Source of the DNA: Membranipora membranacea
Lineage: Eukaryota; Bryozoa; Gymnolaemata; Cheilostomatida; Membraniporidae
Assembly (NCBI GenBank): GCA_914767715.1
Contig: OU612070.1
Span: 7,829,501-7,893,500, forward strand
Direction of reading: 5' to 3'
Length of the DNA: 64,000 bases
In this document: in pieces, positions 12,801 to 25,942 of the stretch
Numbering within the stretch: the stretch's first letter is position 1
How the letters are laid out: each line of letters opens with the position of its first letter
Notes under the pieces: model-generated
Told to the model about the DNA's origin: nothing
Seen by the model: only the letters and a program-made list of their open reading frames with translations
The model's database searches: none
Position numbers and translations under genes: made by a program

Positions 12801-14279
12801 TGGAAGTCTAAAATGAGCTAATTCAGACATGGAATAATCAATTATGGCATTTTAGGTCACTCTATTGAGCATTCTAGGGGTGGCAGATCATCCCTGCCTC
12901 CCCTAGAACTATGGGCCTGTAATGATCTGAAAGTCATATAAGGTCAGCCTTGCCATGCAGTCAACTGCCTTCATAAATCATAAGCTCTGGGAACATTGTG
13001 AATTTCTCAAGATGTCCTCAGAGCCTCCCTGCTCAGAGTGACAATAATAATGAAATCACAATATAAATATCTAACCATAATGACAATTGAGTATTTAAAA
13101 TTCAATACCTTCATAAAAAATTTAATATCTATCACACATTCACGCTGGCGACTCAACATATTCTACACACCAGCCACCATCCACACTCCTTGCATAAACA
13201 TACCTCATCACTGTACATTACCATTAAGTAATAGAACATATACAAGGCTAGGAGACAACACTGCTGATAGCTGGGAATGATGATGAATTGTTGCCTACAT
13301 TTACACTCTTACCCATCCATTGTCTTTGCTCTCATTTTTATAAGTTTTTAGATAAAACAGAGTGAATCTATCTAGACAGGGTGACACCCTTGTAAATCTT
13401 GTGCCTGCGTCTTTAGACACCCAGCAGTCCCCCGTTGGCTCTCGTTTGTTCACTCTCGGTCCAAAGTTAATGTAATGTGGAGCACAGGCTGCGATGGTAC
13501 CGTCGTCGCTGGTTACTAAACTAGCACCTAACAGCTGATTGGATCGTTCCTCTCCGACTTGTCCCCAGTATTTAGGTTCACTTTTAGTGTTTTGTCCTGT
13601 TGTGACAGGAGGACGGTTGTCAATATCAAGAGTCTGACAGTTCTGATTGTTATCTGAGGAGTATAAAGATCATGGTAGTGAAAATATCACAGTAAACTTT
13701 GAAGGAAAGCAATATGATTAGCAACAAGTAGGGACAACTGGCCCAATAAATGTCAAGGTATAGCAACAGAATGAAATTCAAAGGTCAATTTCAATTGTCA
13801 CGTCCTGTCACGCGGCTACTTATTTTGTTACAGGGCTACCCCAAAAACACATCGCGGACCTTGTAGGCGAGAGTCGATAGCACACTACTTCTGTCAGAGA
13901 TTGTCAATGGAGCGCAAAGAGCAGCTCCCCTGTATTGCTCAGTTATCAAGAAGTTATGTTCCAACCCTCACAACAAACTGAGAGTATTGTGCTTACCTAT
14001 GGGGCATCGATAGACCGCCCCGCCGTTGAGCACATTGTTATTAAGTAGAGTAGTGGTGTTAGCTCGTGGAGCACCTATAAGAACTTGGCTGCCCCTAAAG
14101 TCACTGATGGTCAGAGCGACAGAATATCCAAAGTCTGAGTCGGACGGTCCGGAATATATCGTAGGTTTGTATAAGTCTAGATTAAATCCATAGACTATTG
14201 TCTGTGTTGTGTAGAATATAAAGATATAGATAAAGCTAGCTGTAGTCAGCTGAGCTGATAGAATATTATGAGGTAGCAT
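3894..14279 (-). CDS. Integrin alpha subunit, complete 18-exon gene (non-I-domain type)
   Basis: Exons in order: 13997-14279, 13313-13653, 12475-12631, 11872-11994, 11493-11618, 11016-11204, 10076-10245, 9626-9806, 9080-9219, 8613-8739, 8126-8317, 7638-7819, 6975-7173, 6217-6343, 5811-5947, 5119-5378, 4520-4705, 3894-4088. Together they give 3315 nt, or 1104 residues. The product is a type I membrane receptor chain that pairs with a beta subunit at the cell surface. Exon 1 encodes a signal peptide, then FNLDL and FGYSV...VLIGAPRAN of blade 1. Later blades show FG-GAP repeats with three calcium loops (GDFNGDDLDD, GDINLDGYDD, MDVDGNRYTD). No I domain interrupts the propeller. Exon 16 has a basic NRYKRS site where heavy and light chains would be cut. 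Exon 18 has a membrane helix followed by CGFFKRYRPY, the integrin alpha signature. The start at 14279 was chosen for its signal peptide; the frame stays open to an ATG at 14456. The exon 6 donor (GTTGGT) is weak but keeps frame. Confidence 0.93.
4929..5110 (-). repeat. G-rich repeats carrying extra GTAAGG motifs next to exon 16 donor of the integrin
   Basis: Downstream of the exon 16 donor on the minus strand, GGGGTGTAAGGAGAGTAAGG-type units occur in two blocks (about 5068-5110 and 4929-4960). They add several GTAAGG donor-like motifs and GGGG runs right after the real GTAAGGTT donor. The frame stays open for about 100 bp through the first block, so donor slippage would add residues rather than stop translation at once. 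Confidence 0.6.
6710..6955. mobile_element. 246-bp MITE with perfect 21-bp terminal inverted repeats in integrin intron 13
   Basis: The left end reads GGGGGGTCTTTCAATTAGAA and the right end is its exact reverse complement, 21 bp each side. The interior has several inverted copies of a GTGAGCGAT-like motif, so the element folds into a branched hairpin. No open frame is present. I could not identify a convincing target duplication (flanks CGTACCT and AGAGTAA). A diverged relative lies at about 43786-43945 in a TERT intron. Confidence 0.8.
13804..13866. mobile_element. Degenerate foldback element, CCTGTCACGCGG family
   Basis: The first 26 bases (13804-13829) are identical to the left arm of the element at 33957-34024 in LEO1. 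The right arm (ATCGCGGACCTTGTAGG) is a decayed inverted match. It lies in intron 1 of the integrin gene. Confidence 0.55.
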
Positions 14280-15382
14280 CTTGCTGAGAATGACTTTATG
14301 ATGATTGACTAGAAGCGTTGATAGAGCAGAACAATATATCTCCGACAGCTCGGTAGCTGAGGATCCGGTGGGTAGATGATGAGAAGTCAGCAGGTTATCG
14401 TTGAGCAAGTCAGCAGTTTGATAAGTTTGATAATCTGCCAATCTACATGGCAGCACACTATCCCTGCTGCTGTATTCTGAGAATATCGCCAGATATCATA
14501 ATAATCTTCTTGCCAATAATTGGTTATCTCATCAGATTCCCAGTATTTCTACTTCTGCCTTCACCTGAAACAGATATTCACAGCTGATGAGTTAGACGTG
14601 TTTTCTGGCTCTGGTAGGACTTAAAAGTTCAGAAGCGCTAGCTAACGGTCAAGTTAAGCCAACTGTGAACAAATTATAAATGTCACAATGGTGATTAATC
14701 ATCTAAGGATGTAAGACATGGAAAGTAATAGGTCTGACTCTGAAGTGGAGGCAGATCTTGAGAGATTAAGATTACTTTGAGGAAACATGTATTTTTTTAC
14801 GTTTGATTTGATTCATACTGGATGACTATAAGCAAACAGCTCTTATGAATGTAAACATCACAAACCAGATATTAGCAATCGAGATGAGATTAGAGTTTAA
14901 GATGAGGTAAGAATGAATTGCGGTTGAATGCAAGTGGGTTGAAAACAAATGAGTCAGGGCTTGTATAAGTATTGCAGGGTAATACAGTTATTGACAGAAT
15001 TATTGTTCATAGATAGGAAACAGTCCACCAAAAAAAGCCAGCCTCTCTTAAACGAAATTCCTCCGAGATAACCAGATCATGCAAATTACAGCACCTGGTG
15101 TACGATAAACTGCGGTTCAGCAAAAAACAAACCGAGGGTCATGACATCTAAAAGATTTTTATCTTCCCATTATTCAGTGATTTTATTGTCATTTTCTGAT
15201 CCATCAAAATGTCATGATCTCAGAAATAAATATTTAGTGTTTGGGGATCACAGTTTACACTGGCTGGCCTACTTGGAGAGGCTAGACTGAGGTTAACCTG
15301 TCTTGAAAATCTTTGTTCGGTGGGGGGGGGGACAAACAGGCTACACTAAGGCTAGGCAGTAGGCACCCTGTTGTTATAAGAA

Positions 15383-15420
15383 CACAGAGTAAGGATATAA
15401 GGATATATCCTTACTCTGTG
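15383..15420. repeat. 38-bp near-perfect hairpin with CACAGAGTAAGGATAT arms
   Basis: The 16-bp arms CACAGAGTAAGGATAT and ATATCCTTACTCTGTG are perfect complements around a 6-base loop. A homologous, slightly mismatched hairpin lies at 58221-58254, so this is a dispersed element rather than chance. Confidence 0.65.
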
Positions 15421-18400
15421 ATAATAAGCTGACCGATGCTCTCATAATACTCCAGTGATAATTGACAGACTGGCAGGCCATCGTTGTAACTGACAGTTAG
15501 CTCTTCATACATCACTCAATCATAGGCTGCAGGCAGCAAATACTAATTGAGCTATAAATGTATCAATTTTCTAAACATTATCAAACCAATCAAGCTGCCG
15601 AAGCTAAACAAACAAAGCGTTAATTTACTTAAAAAATGAGACTGGATAGAAATGCTTTGATGGTCTTTCTTGAATTGTTTGTTAAATTTGTAGGAGAGTA
15701 AATCATCATAGATCAGAGGCAGCAAATCCTAACTCAAGTGGAGGTTGGACTACACAAGCATTGTGAGGTTCACCTCAATATAACTTATTTGCTGCCCAAT
15801 GCTCCGATCAAAAGCTTTCAACTTAGATTACGGAGGGCAAATGCTGGTACATGCTGGAGACACTAATTTATAGACAGGATTGCTCATGGTATGACTGTGA
15901 TGAATGAATGCGATGCTGTGATTCATGCTTACTTCTCTCCTCTAGTTAGGACCAGAGGTACCAGCAAAACTACCAAGTGTCTGAAATGTTATGGCAAACC
16001 GCAGCTATAAAAAGACCTGTTTTCAGGGAGAGAGAGAGATCAATACCCAGTCTCTATCATGAACTTGTACCTTATGTATAGAGGAGGTGTTAGAGATTGA
16101 GGTCATTTAAGTCTGTCATCAACAGATTAAGATTATGGGGACAGAATGAGAGTGTTATATCAGTTGAACTCGTGGAATCACCTGCGATGGGTAAACTCAT
16201 TGTGGTTGAGCTCATTAGAAAACTCATTAGAAACAAAGAACTACCTGACAAAACAAAACAAGCCTGGTTATCTCATAAAACCCTAACATCGCAACAATGT
16301 TAATTAAGTACCTCATCTCATCAGAATCCTGCCATGCAAATCCAGACCTTCAGGATATCACAGCTCTCAAAACACTTCTAAATTACTTAATCACCATCGC
16401 TCTATTAAAAGGAAACAAAGAGGTGATTACCAGCTACCCCTGGTCTTCTGGCCTCAGAATTATGACTAAGTAAAGTACCTGATATAGGAAATGAGGGCAG
16501 GAGCCTTATAGCTGCCCATCAGCAATCATCCCAGTGGGTAAACTCCCAGCAATCCATTATCAAATCTTACGATTAGGCAATTATCAATAATTAGTGGATT
16601 AATTTCAATATTGCCTGACAGAAGAACAGTTTAGTTGGGCCAGGCTGCAGCACTCACACAGAGTGATTGAGACAAAATTAGCTACTTTGCCAGCGTAAGG
16701 AAAGCGTAATTGGCGTCTACTACTCATTTGCTCACTTGTGAGAAATTGGCACTCATTCTAAACCTCTGCCGCCCTCACTACATACCACCTGCTCATCATG
16801 AGGGGATTACACAAACTAGGTATACAGAGATTTATGCCACAAAAATGCACAAAATCTATGTTTCGTCCTGTTTTGTTGGCAATGTGCATTTGAATAAATT
16901 AATCTGTAGAACATCAAACAAACTGGATTAAAAAATAATTGAATTTGAAATTAAAAATCGGTGATTAACCCTGCATGCGCTGTGGGTTGGCCAGGATTAT
17001 CCAAGCCATCAAATCAAAAGTATGAGACATATAAGTTACAAAATAGTTCCTTACCAACTTAATACAAGTGAAATCAGACTGTTGCCAAAAGACTGAACTG
17101 CAAGCACAAAATTTATCATCATTATATGGGAAGCCGGAGAGGAAATTACAAGTGGTCTAAGTTAGGGAATGGGAAACAGAATCATGTCAGAGAGCTAGAC
17201 GAGATAACCACAAGAGATTACAGCCATACCTAACCAGATTAGTGAGGGAGACAGGCTACTGATAGGATAGGATTTAACTGACAGTCAAACATATCAATTA
17301 GCAAAGAAACTGAAGAGATGAAGGCTTCATGTGATGGGATCTTGTCTATAGAGAGAGAGAGAGAGATTACTCCGAGCACTGAGTTAGAGACTCTAACTTT
17401 AACTCCAACTCCTTGCTCCAAGAAACCAGAAGCGTACAAGCTTTAAAATTTCTGTGAGATTTTTGCCTTGAAACCCAACCATAGAAATCCAAAGAATTCG
17501 CCACTAGCCTTGCCACTAGCCACGGCAGCGTGAACAAGGCTAATTCGCCGCCGTAACTCAAATTCATGGAGCTTTACATGATTTTTGTAACTCCAATCAT
17601 CTACATCTACGCTGCAAGATAAAACATGAATTCAAATATGAAATCCCTGACAAAGTACTGATGCTGCGGTGCGACTCTAACCAAATTTAACTAGAAGAGT
17701 ACTTGTAACAATTTCTTCAAGGATGCATGTTTCTGAGATAACAGCAGACAACGACCCGCACCTCAGAGATAAGCATGACACTAAGAGAGGCACTAAGTGT
17801 AGCTAGAAGGTGCAAAGTTAAGTGCCAGTCAGCATGAGAAATAAAAAAACGGCACTTCAGCTAATTTAGATACTTCAAATGGTGCGATATTATGTCAGAA
17901 TATAGTCGATGTGTGTTCTGGCTGTCTGTATGTAATGCAGGTTTTTAAGGTGTTAGCACGCCTTCATAGTATCAAAATTTATATGATACGTTGCTGGGAA
18001 GAAATTACAGTGGTGGTTAAATGAACGATTCCGAGAGAAAAATTCATGACAAAGCACATCAGATGTCAATGGAGTATTTGGAATCTAGCAATGGCCATGA
18101 TTTAATCCATCAACTATCACATGTGTGACAACAACAGGATATTTCAAAACTGTCAGCAATCTAGGCTTAAACTAACACAGCCGATCTTATGAACAATCTC
18201 ATGTGCGCTCAAACTCAATTCTACAAATAATATAAGACAGAATATCATGTAACAACTGTCTAAATGTAGATAAGCCTGTTTCTATTCAGCTCAGCTCAGC
18301 TCAGCTCAGCCATCCTCTATCCTCTACATCTACTGACTGACGAATCTGTCTTGCACCACGCTCAAAGTGCCACCAAGTCACCAGAGGATATAAAAATGCC

Positions 18401-18560
18401 AACAAACGCTTCATAAGATAACCATACTAGAGATTGACGCTTTATAAATAACAATACTAGGAGATTGAAGCTAAAAAATGAGACAATTAATTGTTTATTT
18501 GCTCTAGGAAGTTGAGAGGAAGTTAGAAGCAAATTGAAATGATCAATAATTGAAACTGCA

Positions 18561-18660
18561 GTACAGCATCATACAATTAAATCTGAGTGACTACAGCAGG
18601 GAGGGTGGGGGTATATCCCACCCTCCCTAAGTACAGCATCATACAATTAAATCTGAGTGA
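18561..18660. mobile_element. Micro-foldback element (CAGGGAGGGTGGG arms) inside a 30-bp direct repeat
   Basis: At 18597-18628 a CAGGGAGGGTGGG arm faces its complement CCCACCCTCCCT. The hairpin is bracketed by two copies of a 30-bp sequence (18561-18590 and 18631-18660, beginning GTACAGCATCATACAATT). A second copy of the hairpin, with a clean short target duplication, lies at 27102-27131. Confidence 0.65.
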
Positions 18661-20666
18661 TCTGAGTGACTACATTGTTGTTTTTTAGCATGCAGTAAAC
18701 TGCAGCTGGGTTTGAGCATGTATACAAACAAGAAATGTTTTACTCAGTGGGCTCGAAACAGATGTTGTATGTTGCATATCTATAACAAGTTTATGGCTGT
18801 TATATCAATGACAACTGACTGTCTTCAGTCAAATTATATCTGTCATATTCATATCACATTCCCCTAACCCTGTCCTCACCCGGACCTGTGAGTGATATGA
18901 TGCCTGTAATCGAAGAGACACCATTAAAGACGAGAAGCTGCCGTCAACTCAGTGATTGAGAAGTATGTGGGCAACCCATAGAGTTATTATATAAAAACTC
19001 TATGGTGCAACCTAACAACTTTTATTTCGCTGGAGAAGAGCCCATAGGCCTAAACTATAAATACTATGCACAGGTCTGTAATGGCATAATGTAATTATAG
19101 AAGGGGTACCAGAAGAAGAATTACCGATTACAGTTCTACAAACTTCAAAGTGATGATAAATGTTCCTCTTCTGATCCGCTGATTTGTTGTATAATGACTC
19201 ATTAGAGCTAAATCAAATCTGTGTTGATATTTACAAATAACTAATTAGCCTGAAACTGATACAAACGTAGATATGTAAAACTCTGCAGCGAAGACAGAGG
19301 CAGCAAACGCAGCATGGTCCAATATACAAGACCCATGAATAATACCAGGCAGAGGCATTGATGAAATGTAGAGCTATTTCAACAATCAGCACTGGTATTG
19401 GCAACTGCGCTATAATAAGCAATTAACAGTCGATAAAAATGTTCTTTGACCAAATAGGATATCAATTAAAACATCATCAATATGTGCCAGACAAAATATA
19501 TAAACACCACCTATTTTTTATAGATATGAACGAACAGCCATTCATCAAGGCTCATCAGGGCGCTGTGAATCTTTAGACAAGACAAACATATAGACGACTA
19601 GAACACAACAGCTTTGGAATATTCCAATTTTCGTTGCTTCTCTTTCCCATGAAACCCAAATTGAGCAAGACACATGCATGCATATCCGTGTAATTATATA
19701 ATAGAACATACTTTAAGTAAGCTATTATGTCCAATAACTGTGATTAAACAATTAAGATTATGTATTATTCCAGTGAATTTGGTTTCCTTTCATGTATGTT
19801 TATGAGTGCACATTTTTAAAGCCAATATTACGTAATGTAGCGTCAAAGAAGGCATTTGTGTCTGAGGAAGAAAGATATGATGATTGGAGGTGGCTCCTAA
19901 ACTTGACAAGAAGGATGATGTCCGGAGAATGAGCATTCTGGTCTCCAGGAATAATGACATGACAGCGTGAGGAATGACTCTTTAGCGATTGAACCACGAT
20001 TAGATCTTGATTGCTGACCAAAAAAAATCCGAAGAGGGAAATTAACTTTTACTCACCCAGAAGTGTGTACAAGGAACTGTCAGTCCTTTTTGTTACGCTG
20101 CTCGGTGTATTGTATCCAGTAGCCACGTGAGCTTCTTAATTCTTTAACTATCTTTATACAGTGGATAGATCATAAATGTTTATCCAGTAGCAGGATAGAT
20201 TGAGCAGCTGTGATTCTTGTGGTTGTGCTGGTTTATGATGGTATATCTGTACTATGACTAATCTCTCATACCTCTCATAATTCCATAGTTCAGGCCGCAA
20301 CCCATTTTGTCTATGCCACAACCAATGAAATCACACCTCTGTCCGCCTGCACTAAACCTCCATACATGATAAAAGTTGTCCTACTGCTTTGTACACTGCA
20401 TTGAACTGCCTCATCATAATAATGTCTGCACTATGATTGTTTCTATTGAAACCCAATTTGTTGATGTTGATTGGTTGGTTCTAAGGCTAGTTGATGAGCA
20501 GACAACTTTTATGCTTCTGTATTTCCTTTCGAATAACTTATAGTAGTTTTTCCCGTAGTCCTCCTTTTAATACTAAATAGAGTGGCCTAAAACCGCTATA
20601 ATTGAAGAATCCATGACAGAATCAGCTGATTTGGGACTTCCATTTATTATTTATATACCTCTAGAC

Positions 20667-20768
20667 TAGCCTTGTCCCTCGGACACGGGTTTTTTGGTTT
20701 TTTTGGTTAGTTTGGTCCAAACAATCAAACCAAAAAAAAACAAAACCCGTGGCCGCATGACAAGGCTA
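20667..20768. mobile_element. 102-bp foldback MITE, TAGCCTTGTCA(C/T)GCGG family
   Basis: The left arm starts TAGCCTTGTCCCTCGG and the right arm, read inverted, TAGCCTTGTCATGCGGCC; both continue into CACGGGTTTT and T-rich tracts, so almost the whole element is a hairpin. The flanks ACCTCTAGAC and ACCTCAAAAC look like a diverged 10-bp target duplication. Confidence 0.75.
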
Positions 20769-22010
20769 CCTCAAAACGCTTTGGAGGCTGGAGGGGGAGG
20801 GGGAGCTTACAGCACTCCACCCCTCATTTATAGATGATGGATTACAGTCTATTTTTTTATTATCATTGCCTCTTACAGCAATCATGCCAAGCAGATTGAC
20901 TTAATATTATTATTGTTTTTCATATTTTTTACATCGATAACTTTATTATGCTATATAATGTCTCTTCAGGCATTTTGTATCATACCATGAGCATAGTTAG
21001 CACCTCAGCAGCAGTGTATTGGTGTTTGCATAGAGATAATGAGAACATCCTCTGGTGCTGTGAGACTTCCTGACAGGGCCATCACTGCAGTTTTTAGAAG
21101 CAGCACTCACAAAGTGTCTGGTAAAGATCAGTCTAACAAAGTTTTTTTTCACCTGTGCTTGAGTCAAATAATATACAAGCCATCTACTTAATTTTTCTAT
21201 GTTTGGTGAAAATATTTAATTTTGTCCTCCCATAAACCTTTGTCATGTGCACTGCCCTAAACACTATAGAGATCTTAGACCTGAATTCATTTTTAAGTAA
21301 TACTGAGAGTTGCACTCTCTTTAAGGGAAAGGAGAAAACTTCTAACTCATCAGGCTATCCCAAGCTAATAATTGTTCTCAATTTGTATTACGGTGATTCA
21401 AGATAGTTCTGAGGCTAATGGCAGTAAAACTTTCTGCCTAAACTAACTCATTCCGGCATCCTCATATCTCTAACTTTTACTTACGGCCAAAACTAACAGT
21501 GACTGGACACGACCTAACGACTGGGCGCTGATAGTGAACTTTCGTGTAATTTCTGGGCCTGGCAATATCGATGAGGTGTGCAGCCCAACTAATATAGACA
21601 CAATTTATATCTCTATTTGAACTAAGCGGCAAAATCCGTATATCACAGTTAGACACATCAAAATTTATCTCCAACACCACAATCGCCTCCAATGCCTTCA
21701 TCCGTCAATCATCTTTCATGTCACTATTTGCATAGACTCCCACAATCAGCATTCAGGAATTTGTCAGACATTGCAATCAGTCAACCACCATACAGAACAT
21801 GGCCACACCTAGCTTATCCTTACAAGCTTTGTGGTGGTGGTGGGGGGGGGGCAAACTTTGTTCTCCTCCCCACCAAGCCTAACGAACAAACCTTCTCAAG
21901 ACAGGAAAAGCTGCACCATACTTAGCAGTCCCTGTCTCACATCCACACCACAATCTACACTCAGACACAGGTCTGCAAAGTGACACATAGCCTTATAAGC
22001 AGATACTTAC

Positions 22011-25000
22011 AAATGATTTGTCCAGGTTGGTGTTTCCCTCGATGTTCTCTTTAAAGAATTGATGATACTCTTTCTTACACGGTGATGTGTCTCTGAATTG
22101 GTAGGAGTCTCCTGATCTTTTAGGCAAACTATAATAACAGTTACCCGTTGGCTCCCTGTATTCACCGTTCGGGCTCTGTGGGAAAATTCAAACATATTTC
22201 TTAAAAACTCTCATGTTTGATGAGGGGACAATGCAATTAAAAAGTCCTTACCATAGACTGGGTAATGAAAAAGAGTTAAGTTATTTAGTTCACATATTGG
22301 TGCACCGGTAGCTCATGGTTATGCTAGCGCGAACATGTTGGCCGTTATCGGTTAGGTAGAGGGGGGCGCAACCAACTACACCAATACATTGACTACCAAT
22401 TATTAGCAGATATTGGCGAGTAAACATTCAGGAGTTGCCTTTTCTTGTTCAGAGATAGGAAAGCTCCCTAGTTAAGAAAGCCAAATAGATCAGATCAGAT
22501 ATAGTTATTGTTCTTAGTTATTTGATAATGATCAAAAGTGAATTAAAATATAGGGCTAAGAAAACACAACAGTCTTACCTTGTATACATATCTTGGAGCA
22601 CAGGCAGCTATAAAGCCAGTTTTAGGTTCTGTGACTACCGTGGCACCGAGCCACTGATAGTTCTTATCCTCAATTTCTACATAGTCATACTGTGCTGTGC
22701 CTGAAATAAAGGGGAAGAAAATATTTTTTGTAATTATTATAATGGCCTATAATAGTTCATATTGGTGCTTCCCTAGGGACTAATTTAAGCACTCCTTTAT
22801 GGCTTTTCTATGTTGATGACTTGGGGTTGGATGGTTTCAATGTTGTGAATTATGCTGATGACAACATGGCACTTTTGAATCCTGGTAAAAAAAATTATGA
22901 TGAACGATACAATCTTGTGTTGGTCCATACCCCATAGCCTTCAATAACAAAATGGCTGTAATTTTTTAGAAGTCCAACAAGATGATCTCTTTAACTTTTA
23001 GTATACATGTAGATGACACCGTTGCTACCTACCTGTAACTCTAGACTATATGTTTTATGTCAACTAAATTCTTCATCAGATCTGATCTAACTCACGCCTC
23101 ATAATAAAGCGAGCCGAAACCTTTGATCATCTATTCTAGCCATTTTATATCATTTCAAAGTTTTGTAAGCATTAGTTATTACCCATTCTGATGTTGAATG
23201 TATAATGTGACGTAAAATTACTAATTTCACAGTATCATATCAAGAAATACTTGTTTGACGATTCATGGGCTAAAGTTTTGCAATTATTTCCAATTTCTAG
23301 TCTTCGGTGATGCTTGAGAATCTACCAGCTAGGTAGAGAAACTAAAAATCCCAAATTAAGGAGAGAAGCTAAACAGAGAATACATTATAAGTTGTGGGAA
23401 ACTATATAAGCGGGTTTTTATATTATGATTATGAGGTAGAACAGGTTTGATCCAGTTTGCCTGCTTACCAGTTGCTCCCGTGGTTGCGGAGGAGTGACCA
23501 GCGGAGGGGGAGCAACTCCTAATGCAGGCAAACTGGACCAAACTTGGTCTAAGCATGAGGCATTGATAGGAATTTTTCGTTGGAAATCCCAGATCACTGG
23601 GTCAGCAGTTATCTATGAGATCTGATAGCAGGGGCTGCTCGGGATCATCAAAGAGCGACAGCTGCATAGCAAACATAGTATCATATTACAAAGCATACCC
23701 TTCATTATTGCTTCTGCAACAAAAAACTGTGTCACTAGATTATCTGCCTATAAAACTATTACTTACAACAGCATCAGTATAATTACTATTACATTTTTAG
23801 TGTAGGGGGAATTAATGACAGGTACTTCTGTCCTAACAAAAAAAGAGAAGTATTCTGGTTAGTAGCGACAAGGGTACAGAAGACCAAGTTTAGTCCATTT
23901 GCCTGCATTCGGAGCTGCTCCTGATCCACTGGTCACGCCGCAGGGAAGGGGAGCAACTTGAATGCAGGCAATTGGATTAAACTTGATCTAGGGGTACTGT
24001 AAAGTTGTATCATTACACTGGGATATTTTTAAAAGAAGCATGAAATCACACTTGTTCAGGAATTTTGATGTTTACAAAATATGACCTGAAGTTTTTTGGA
24101 GATTCTATAGAGCGTGTAATGACTCATTCATATAATGTACTTAAAATGTTTCACAAGGATGATTCAATAAAAAAATTGAACAATGGAGGATCTTGTTTTG
24201 CCATGAGTGTGAAAATAACTTTCACTGATGTTTACTCAGATAGTATTATGTAATCAAGTTAGTGTCAGCGCCATGATTTGCCCCAAAGGAAAATCTGATC
24301 CATTGTCAAAATTCTAACAGTGTCAAGCTGAAGAAGCCCTTAAAGATTCAAATTTTGAGATAAAAGTTCTTCTCGTTTTTTACGCAAGGCACTCACAAAT
24401 TCATCTCTAACCCAATTCCCGATTGGAAGCAGCGCTCAATTTACACCAGAATTCTCGGAGTTGAAGCCGTAAAGGTATATGTTGCTGTAATCAGTCGGAA
24501 TAAAAGCACCTTATCTCAACATGAAAAAGGTATAGGCATACCAGGACAGCAGCTTAATTATAAACCTGACTGTGAAAAATTCACAGACCTGATTAACCTG
24601 GAAGGAATGGGAGGAAGTGAATCTAATCTCTGACGCTCTAAACAGTAATCAAATTACAAAGTAGCGGGCTGGGGCAAGAGGTTTGGCTCTTTGGGGCTCA
24701 ATCTAACATAGACTTACATACCTATATTATTTCTTCTGTTATCGAATGGCAGTGGCTGACACTCCATATCACCGCTAAAGCTACAGGAGTAGACACCACC
24801 ACTTTCTGTGATTTCAGAGCTGACATTGGCTCTCGGAGCTCCAACTAGCAGCGTCCTATTCAGGAATGACAGCGAATAGCCAAACATCGTCATGTTATTG
24901 ATATCACTGAAAGCAAAAGAAACAGAACATGTCAACATATCCTTGTATTTAGATCCAGGACCAGCACATCATAAATTGTTGCATCAGAGACTTTTTTAAA

Positions 25001-25911
25001 AGTCGGCTTTACAATATATAGATAACTTCGTTACTTCGGTGGCTATCATCTAGCTAGAATGAATGGAGACTAAACTGTTAATTATCAACTGGACATTGTT
25101 TAGTAAGCAAGCGCTGCTCGGTGGTTTGGATTTGTAAACACCAATAATGAAGACAGGGTTTTAGGGTTAATCCTTTGATTGGTTTCCGGATCCTTAAATG
25201 ATATGGAGGTTACAGGTTGTAGACAGCCTATGGGTTATTCTGACAGCACATGATTAATTGCAGCCCATAATTACTCAGTTCACTATTCGGCAGCATCTAT
25301 ATAATATCATCAAACAGCTAAACAAACCCTCATGGGTGTAATTTATTACATAAGGTGTGTGTTAATTAGAGTTTCGCTGGTGATAAAGTATAAGATGGTA
25401 TCACAAGATAAGTCATGTAAGTATATGTAATGGAATGTCTTTTTTACAATATTGAACTATCACAATTCAGAATAAGAGAAAATGGCAAGTGGATGAATTA
25501 GACAGTGAGAAAGCAGGGTGTGATCCACTGGCCACATGCACCCCTATGCTCACAGCTCCAATGCAAGTTTTGGAAGTTGATAAAATAATGATAATGAAAT
25601 GCCACTAACACACATTGGAGGCGTCTGAGCACTTGGCTAATGCGCCCCAGAGAAGATCTTGCTTCAGACATTCAATTCTATGTCTGGCAGCCTATAACTT
25701 GTTCCTACATGTAGCATAACTGATGTGTCAGGGTCTAACAGTACGTTCTGAGCGTCTGAAGAGATGGAAGTAAAATTGGATTTGGGTATTCAACACATGT
25801 CATTGTCTGATAAGGTCAGCATAGGCTAAACTAACAGACCGAACAACTGACACATTGCAACAGGGCGGGTGTCAGATATTACCATGAACAGCCACATCAT
25901 AAAATATATGT

Positions 25912-25942
<31 letters not shown>

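Larger units (their letters stand above)
14280..22010. other. Long interval between the two sets of integrin 5' exons
   Basis: This is the promoter side of the 14279 start, and also the intron that would have to be removed if the upstream exon set joins exon 3 at 12631. I looked for propeller, calf or membrane exons on the minus strand and recognised none. It holds small hairpins (15383-15420, 18592-18622), a foldback element at 20667-20768, a GA run near 17350, a short CTCAG run near 18291 and a poly-G element near 21830. Two minus-strand open stretches ending at good-looking donors (about 21486-21700 and 19800-20050) resemble no family I know. Confidence 0.45.
22701..24721. other. Intron between upstream integrin exons 2 and 3, carrying two MITEs
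   Basis: No further exon is recognisable. The interval holds two members of one MITE family in tandem (23436-23552 and 23880-23991). Confidence 0.5.

Noticed and set aside
19800-20050. Minus-strand open stretch followed by a GTGAGT-type site, between the integrin exon sets
   Set aside because: It does not resemble integrin or any family I know, and there is no partner exon in phase.
21486-21700. Minus-strand open stretch ending in a strong GTAAGTAAAAG donor
   Set aside because: The residues do not match an integrin blade, and the acceptor is unclear. Possibly a non-coding exon, but unsupported.
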